Of a DNA stretch of 64,000 bases, positions 58,970-64,000 are shown in pieces. Source of the stretch: Heliocidaris erythrogramma (Eukaryota > Echinodermata > Echinoidea > Camarodonta > Echinometridae); NCBI GenBank assembly GCA_025617745.1, contig CM046859.1:21329073-21393072 (forward strand). Reading direction: 5' to 3'. Made by a program: the position numbers and the translations under genes. How positions within the stretch are numbered: position 1 is the stretch's first letter; the number at the start of each line of letters is the position of its first letter. A model generated the notes under the pieces. The model was not told where the DNA came from. It saw only the letters and a list, made by a program, of their open reading frames with translations, and ran no database searches.

Positions 58970-60163
58970 TTTCCTTCCCTGTCTAATTTTTCTTTTTTCT
59001 CTCTCTCTTACTCGTGAAGGCGAGCGGAGAACCTCGTGTCCATTACAAGGAAACACGAAGATATTTCATTCATCTATCATAATTAGGAGTCTGGAATGAT
59101 TTCGTTACACCGCTGCTCAAAGCTCACGAAATGAGAAGCGAAAATGAAACCATTTTTTTTCCTTCTCTCTCTCCTTTACCGCAGCTTCAATTTTTCTCCT
59201 TCATTAGGGGCGGGATGTATCATGGACATCTTAAAATGCATAGATATTGGTTACACGGGCATATAGATGTTAAGGAGTGAGGCAAGCATGACTGATGAAA
59301 GGCATGGGTATCACGGCGAAAAGCATTTTTGCATACCGAATCTCCACATATCTGATTCATACTCGTCAAACAAAAAAGTGCAATGGTGACAAAGAATACT
59401 GGCAAATATGGGGAAAGAGAGTGATGGGAATTTGTCTTCCCATGATTAGTTTGTGTTACATGATTACGTTAAACTTAAGTGAACCATTACATGATGTATA
59501 TTCTAGTTCCATGACTAATGTTTGAATAATAGTGCAGCCAAATAGTCATCAAAAGATTAGCAGTGTTTATTCAAAGTATATTCAGTATAATATTACTTTC
59601 ATGCTGAAAAAGATTTTTTTAAACGATCAGTGTTTCTTATTTTAACAAATCAATTTTCTGAGACTTGGATTTCAACCCTATGGTTATAACCTTCGAAAAT
59701 GTATTGAAATGAAAAGTTCTCAACCTTTTCCTAATTTTCTTTGTTTTCTGTCGGAACCTGCCGACATATATTCCAAATCTGATTTGATTTGATCTGATTC
59801 GACAAGCATATAAAGCATAGGAAATATGTAACATGGAAAAAATAATTACATATTCCGAAAGGTAACCATTGTAATCTATAGCGGTTACAGTTTATTTTCA
59901 ATTGCAAAGTTTCTGCGAAGATGCGTGATGAAGACAGGAGAGGGGCGTGTCAATAATGGCCCAGAACTAAACGACCTACGGCGCCACTTAGACTATTTCT
60001 TACACAATCGAACTTCATTCCTTTCTCCATCTATCAAATAACAACAGCACTGAAAAGAAATTTGGAAAGACAGACCTCCCTCAACAGATGGGCTCAGCAA
60101 ACAACAGAAAGTGTAACCACTAACATTTGAAAGAATTTACGACTTCAAACGAAATCGCTTAAT

Positions 60164-60548
60164 CTGTCGGTCACGTGATCAAAATGGCGTATGCCTTTTC
60201 TCCAATGAAACGCAATCTATAAGTTGGCACCACTTAGTGTAGATTTGTGGTTCCTTGCCGTGGTTTACCATCAATATTTTCTCGGAGCCAATCGGTGGTG
60301 GTCCGTTAGATGGCATCCATAAATATTGGAAGCAATCCCCAAACAGATTTGTTTCACTCTGACGGATTCGGTAAATATCACGATTAACGGGTCACTAGAG
60401 CTAGAAAGGCGGAGATGGACGAGGGCGATGTTTAGCTGCGTAAATTGTCACGGCTTTGTTTCAGCCCGTTGGTGTCTTCTTAATCGAAGCCTATCGTGCA
60501 AAGGGAAACACCTGCGCAATGAAAAAAAACCAGGGGTCCGTGGCTTCC
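60164..60548. promoter_or_regulatory. Promoter-like island: E-box, YY1-like, Runx and CCAAT motifs (copy 2)
   Basis: Counterpart of 43,855-44,240. All four motifs are unchanged. One C is missing between the YY1-like and Runx sites (GTTGGCACC in place of GTTGGCCACC). Confidence 0.28.
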
Positions 60549-61157
60549 GCGCTCTGAAAAGGAAAGAATCAGAAAATAAAGATGATAAAATATTGCGAAC
60601 GTTCCTTACATCAGTTTTATGCCAAAGTGGATGTTGAGATTAATGTATCCCTCTAAAAGACATATAAAAAGAGAAACAAGAAGATACAATCAACAAGGTG
60701 AAGATTCAACATAACTGTGTACAGATTTGATAAGAAATCGCCGAAATTCGTCTTCAGTCAAAGATTTTTCTTCTTAAACAATCAAAATGTGAGCTGAAAT
60801 ATGTAAAACCTGACTAATTGCTCACACGCTACGTGCTACTTAAAGTATTCTCATTATTATAGTTGACAGCTAAAAAGTTAGTAGGTCACGAGGGGGAAGT
60901 TTTATAGAGAAAAGAAAAGTGTGATGAATAGGGCGCCACGCGCGGCTGACGTCTGTTTACAAATAAAATGTAAATATAGCAGGGCGGGAGTAAACTGGTC
61001 CAAAATTTGGAATATTCTTCGGGTTCTGGAGCAAAGTCTTTATTGTACCGAGAGGCAACATACACTCTGCAAAACCGTCATTACCCCCTCGTGTATTGAG
61101 AATGAGAATTACCGGTAAGTCATGCAAGCGTATACCAATCAGACCCAACTTCGGAAA

Positions 61158-62534
61158 AACGTTTGTACCTGATATCGATTTGACCACACAGAGGAACAAT
61201 AATCAAAGTGAGGCAACACGAGTGCGTTATACAGCAATCTTTAAAGATGTTAATGGTAAATAATCATTCGCTCGTTTTATTACACTGACAATTCTCTGCG
61301 TTACCTTTGTTACTTTGTGAACGTGTTTGAATCAATTCAATTCTTCATCAATTAATATACCAAGACATATGGCGACATTACTCTTTTCAATACCTTTCCA
61401 TTTATAGAAACATTGAAGGTTGTTATTTTGTTTAAATTAGCACGCGAAGCTATGACCATCACGCATGTCTTCTCCGTGTTTAGTACAAGGCGGTTTTGAT
61501 TAATCCATACCATTGATTCTTCCAATGCGAAAGAAAGTTTTTCTTCAACCTCAGCTACGCTACTTCCACTCACAGTTAAAGTGGTATCGTCCCCATACAT
61601 ATCAACATAATCACCAGATATACAATTTGGTAAAGTATTTACATAGATGAAAAATAATAACGGACCAAAAATAGATCCTGTGGTACGCCCATCAATACAG
61701 TTAATGGATTAGATTTTGCACATTTAAAATGAACAGACTGTTCACGACCTGTTAAATAAGATCTGAACCATTTTACACATTCATGTGAACATCCAATAGC
61801 AGATAGCTTTTCTAATAAAAAATGTGATCAACTGTGTCAAATGCTTTACGAACGTATATGAAAGCGACTCCAGAGATCTGTCTGTTTTCAATGTTCCATG
61901 ACAAATTATTAACAAATTTCATGAGTGCTGTTGCGGTAGAATGCTTTGCTCGAAAACCAGACTGACTGGAGTTCAATATATTATTATCGTCAATGAATTC
62001 AGAAAGTTGGCGATGTACAGCCCTCTCTATGATTTTGCTAACAGCAGACAAAACAGAAATTTGGCGGTAATTGCTTGGATCAGACATATATCACCAGCTT
62101 TAAAAATTGGAATTACTCGAGCTTCTTTCCAACCCTTGGGTACACATCCCGTGGTCAAAGATGTATTTACGATATCAGTTAACGATCTCGCTATCACCTG
62201 TTTCGTAATTTTTAGAAGACGACAAGAAATGTGGTAATCGCCATTAGCTTTACCTTTACACATGCGATCAATTTCCTTAATGACGAAATCCTCAGACACA
62301 CAGTCCAAATCAAATTGTGAGATATGATTAATCGGAGTATCGTCACCGATATGAGATTCAGTTCTAGAAATTTTCAGGTGTTTTGTTATATTGGCAGCAC
62401 AGGTAGTAAAAAAGCTATTGAAAGCATTCGCTATTTTAGGTGGATCTGATATACGAGCACCATCAATTTCCAAACTATGCGGCGATATCTTGCTGGATTT
62501 TGGAATTACACGTTTCAGACACTTCCATATAGCC
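61158..62534 (-). pseudogene. Broken CR1/L2-like LINE, reverse transcriptase fragment (copy 2)
   Basis: Counterpart of the LINE at 44,850-46,227 with the same truncation and the same three frame breaks, so these predate the split of the two copies. It has one additional lesion: a base fewer in the run of C at about 61,679, just at the GVPQG motif. As a result the open piece containing the YGDD box starts only at 61,600. A few substitutions separate the copies (for example HIL to NIL in the NSSQSGFRAKHS region). Confidence 0.88.
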
Positions 62535-62619
62535 ATGGAACAAGGGATCGCACTCTCAACCTTTCGAAAGGTCAGACGAATGGACCACTATACCATGGCG
62601 CCACTGCCACGTTTCTAAT
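62535..62619 (-). repeat. tRNA-like sequence abutting the LINE (copy 2)
   Basis: Identical in arrangement to 46,228-46,312: D-arm-like block, central palindrome and B-box-like block on the minus strand, with CCATGG at both ends. Confidence 0.35.
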
Positions 62620-64000
62620 CACACTTTTTGGGCTTTGAGAAATACTATTTCTCATTTTGATTCATTTGGAATCAAATCAATTGCACAACCTTTAAGCTAC
62701 CTACTAATGCAGCCTGCGCAGACGATGCGCGGCTTTTCTGTCAGCGCGAACTAATTTCCTTAAAACGCTATTGACACGATACAAAAACATAGCGCTGACA
62801 TGCTCCATGTGGAAAAACTCAACAAGAGCCTGAGAAAATCCACTGGGCATATTGCTCATCCCATTGGAAGTCAACACTTTAAAGCCTGTTTGCCGTCCCC
62901 ACTAATCCGATGGTAATATCCGAATGCTTAGCAGGCAAGCGGAGAAAGTTTGAGATGCGGGAAGATTCTTTAGTCCCGCGTATAAACATTCTAGTCATGA
63001 CAGGTGCTGACGCCGTGCGTTTTCAAGCTCGAGAACGTTGCAACAGAACTCGCTAAATCTTGTGATTGTCTGTCATAAGTCCGCAAGATGATCCTGTTTT
63101 CGATCCGTATTCGGTGACAGTGTTTCCTGATATTTTTGAGAGCCTTATAAACAGTGTGCGACACCTCGACAAAAGAAAAACAATCACGATGAATTTCTTG
63201 GCAACACACACAGTTTAAGGTATTCATGTTTGATTGGTCACGGTACAACACAATCTAGATACCCGACCCATTATGACTTCGCCTAGGTTTCTAAGCGCTT
63301 TGGTAGTACAGCGAAAGTCAAGACACCAAGATCACGAAGATACATAAATATGAAAATTGATTATCTTTCAAAACGAAATTAACTTTTGACACTGAATAAA
63401 TCCATGCTACTCGTTCATTTTATCCTCAATTTGGCCCATTAACTCCGCCAATACACATTAAAAAAAATTACTTCGAATACTAGCGTCATTTTATAAATTC
63501 GGGTGGCCGTGCATTCGGCCGTTTGATTGCAGTTATATAGAGCGAAATGTTGTTTGCAGGAATCACATAATTTTTTTTAAAATACTAAATTCATTACTCT
63601 ATAATTAAAGGGACGTGCAAGAAATATGGTTACCAAGTTGAGATAACTGAAATTAAGACAGAAGGGAATTGCATTTTCGACCCGTCTACAGGCATTCTTA
63701 ATTTCTTAGAGAATAATCGAACCGCAGTTTGACATTTGACTGAAAGTTTTCCAGTGAAATTCTCATTCTCGTACGAATTCTTCAAAGAAATCCTTTAAAC
63801 TCCGAATCTTACTACCTGGTACATCCGTTTTCAAAGGGTGTGTTGAGTGCAGTTGGAAGGCGAATGTCAAGTCGCTGGAACGACGGTTGAACGTGAACGA
63901 ATTTGACCTCGAGTTTAGAAGAGGGTAAAGTACTTCGGCACTGAATCCTCTGCGATCATCAACGTTAATACATAGGTGAGTCGGGTATCTTAGATGATGA
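62620..64000. other. Non-coding remainder of copy 2
   Basis: Counterpart of 46,313-47,691. It differs by a few substitutions (for example C to T at about 63,121) and a two-base change in a CA-rich word near 63,208. No gene supported. Confidence 0.4.

Larger units (their letters stand above)
57221..64000. repeat. Duplicated block, copy 2 (about 6.8 kb, truncated by the window)
   Basis: Matches 40,844-47,691 in the same order and orientation at roughly 99% identity. It begins at the first base after the 500-N gap and is still matching at the last base of the window. Near its start it lacks 11-bp and 56-bp segments seen in copy 1 and has a 3-bp insertion at about 57,357. Other changes are scattered substitutions and single-base indels, such as at about 58,787 (T to G), 60,522 (A to T) and 61,679 (one C fewer). 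Confidence 0.95.

Noticed and set aside
1-64000. CRISPR arrays, bacterial operons, rRNA genes, LTR elements or viral copies
   Set aside because: No spaced repeat array, no rRNA-like stretch, no long terminal repeats and no capsid, protease, integrase or envelope-like frames were seen. The only reverse transcriptase is of LINE type.

Overview
This is gene-poor eukaryotic nuclear DNA. It is AT-rich and has no long open frames, ribosome binding sites or operons. It is crowded with microsatellites, homopolymer G/C runs, short inverted-repeat transposons, tRNA-derived SINEs and one broken LINE. The repeat set (a tRNA-Met-like SINE head followed by ACCAAAGACTT, a SINE with the GGTACCAGGTAGGAAGAAAT core, hAT and TTAA-type MITEs) recalls marine invertebrate deuterostomes, most likely an echinoderm such as a sea urchin. 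That assignment is inference from memory of repeat families, not a database result.

Layout. 1-10.4 kb: mostly unique sequence with a 286-bp TTAA-flanked MITE (3.0 kb), a 157-bp hAT-type MITE with a perfect 8-bp target duplication (6.2 kb), a 900-bp foldback element flanked by TTAA (6.7-7.6 kb) and a GATA/T-box-rich island (8.3-8.7 kb). 10.4 kb: the best coding candidate, a 127-bp internal exon on the minus strand. 10.5-20 kb: polypurine, poly-C and GAT-repeat DNA plus a Fox/T-box/Sox-rich island (19.6-19.9 kb). 20-26 kb: a SINE, three MITEs and a possible terminal exon. 28.6-29.9 kb: a composite element with inverted ends, 325-bp internal tandem units and a short minisatellite. 31.7 kb: a possible 132-bp phase 1-1 exon. 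33-40 kb: a foldback, a duplicated purine-tract unit, a minus-strand SINE, polypurine DNA and a pair of inverted arms.

The dominant structure is a large direct duplication. 40,844-47,691 recurs at 57,221-64,000 at roughly 99% identity and runs off the window edge. The second copy begins at the first base after a run of exactly 500 Ns. This is best explained as two haplotypes of one locus left side by side by the assembler; a true tandem duplication is the alternative. Each copy carries the same decayed CR1/L2-like LINE reverse transcriptase fragment (minus strand), a tRNA-like sequence abutting it, and the same GC-richer islands.

No complete protein-coding gene is visible. The candidate exons are isolated, lie on both strands and match no family I recognise. 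The GC-richer islands with clustered transcription-factor motifs suggest intergenic or intronic regulatory DNA, but no motif call here has been tested.
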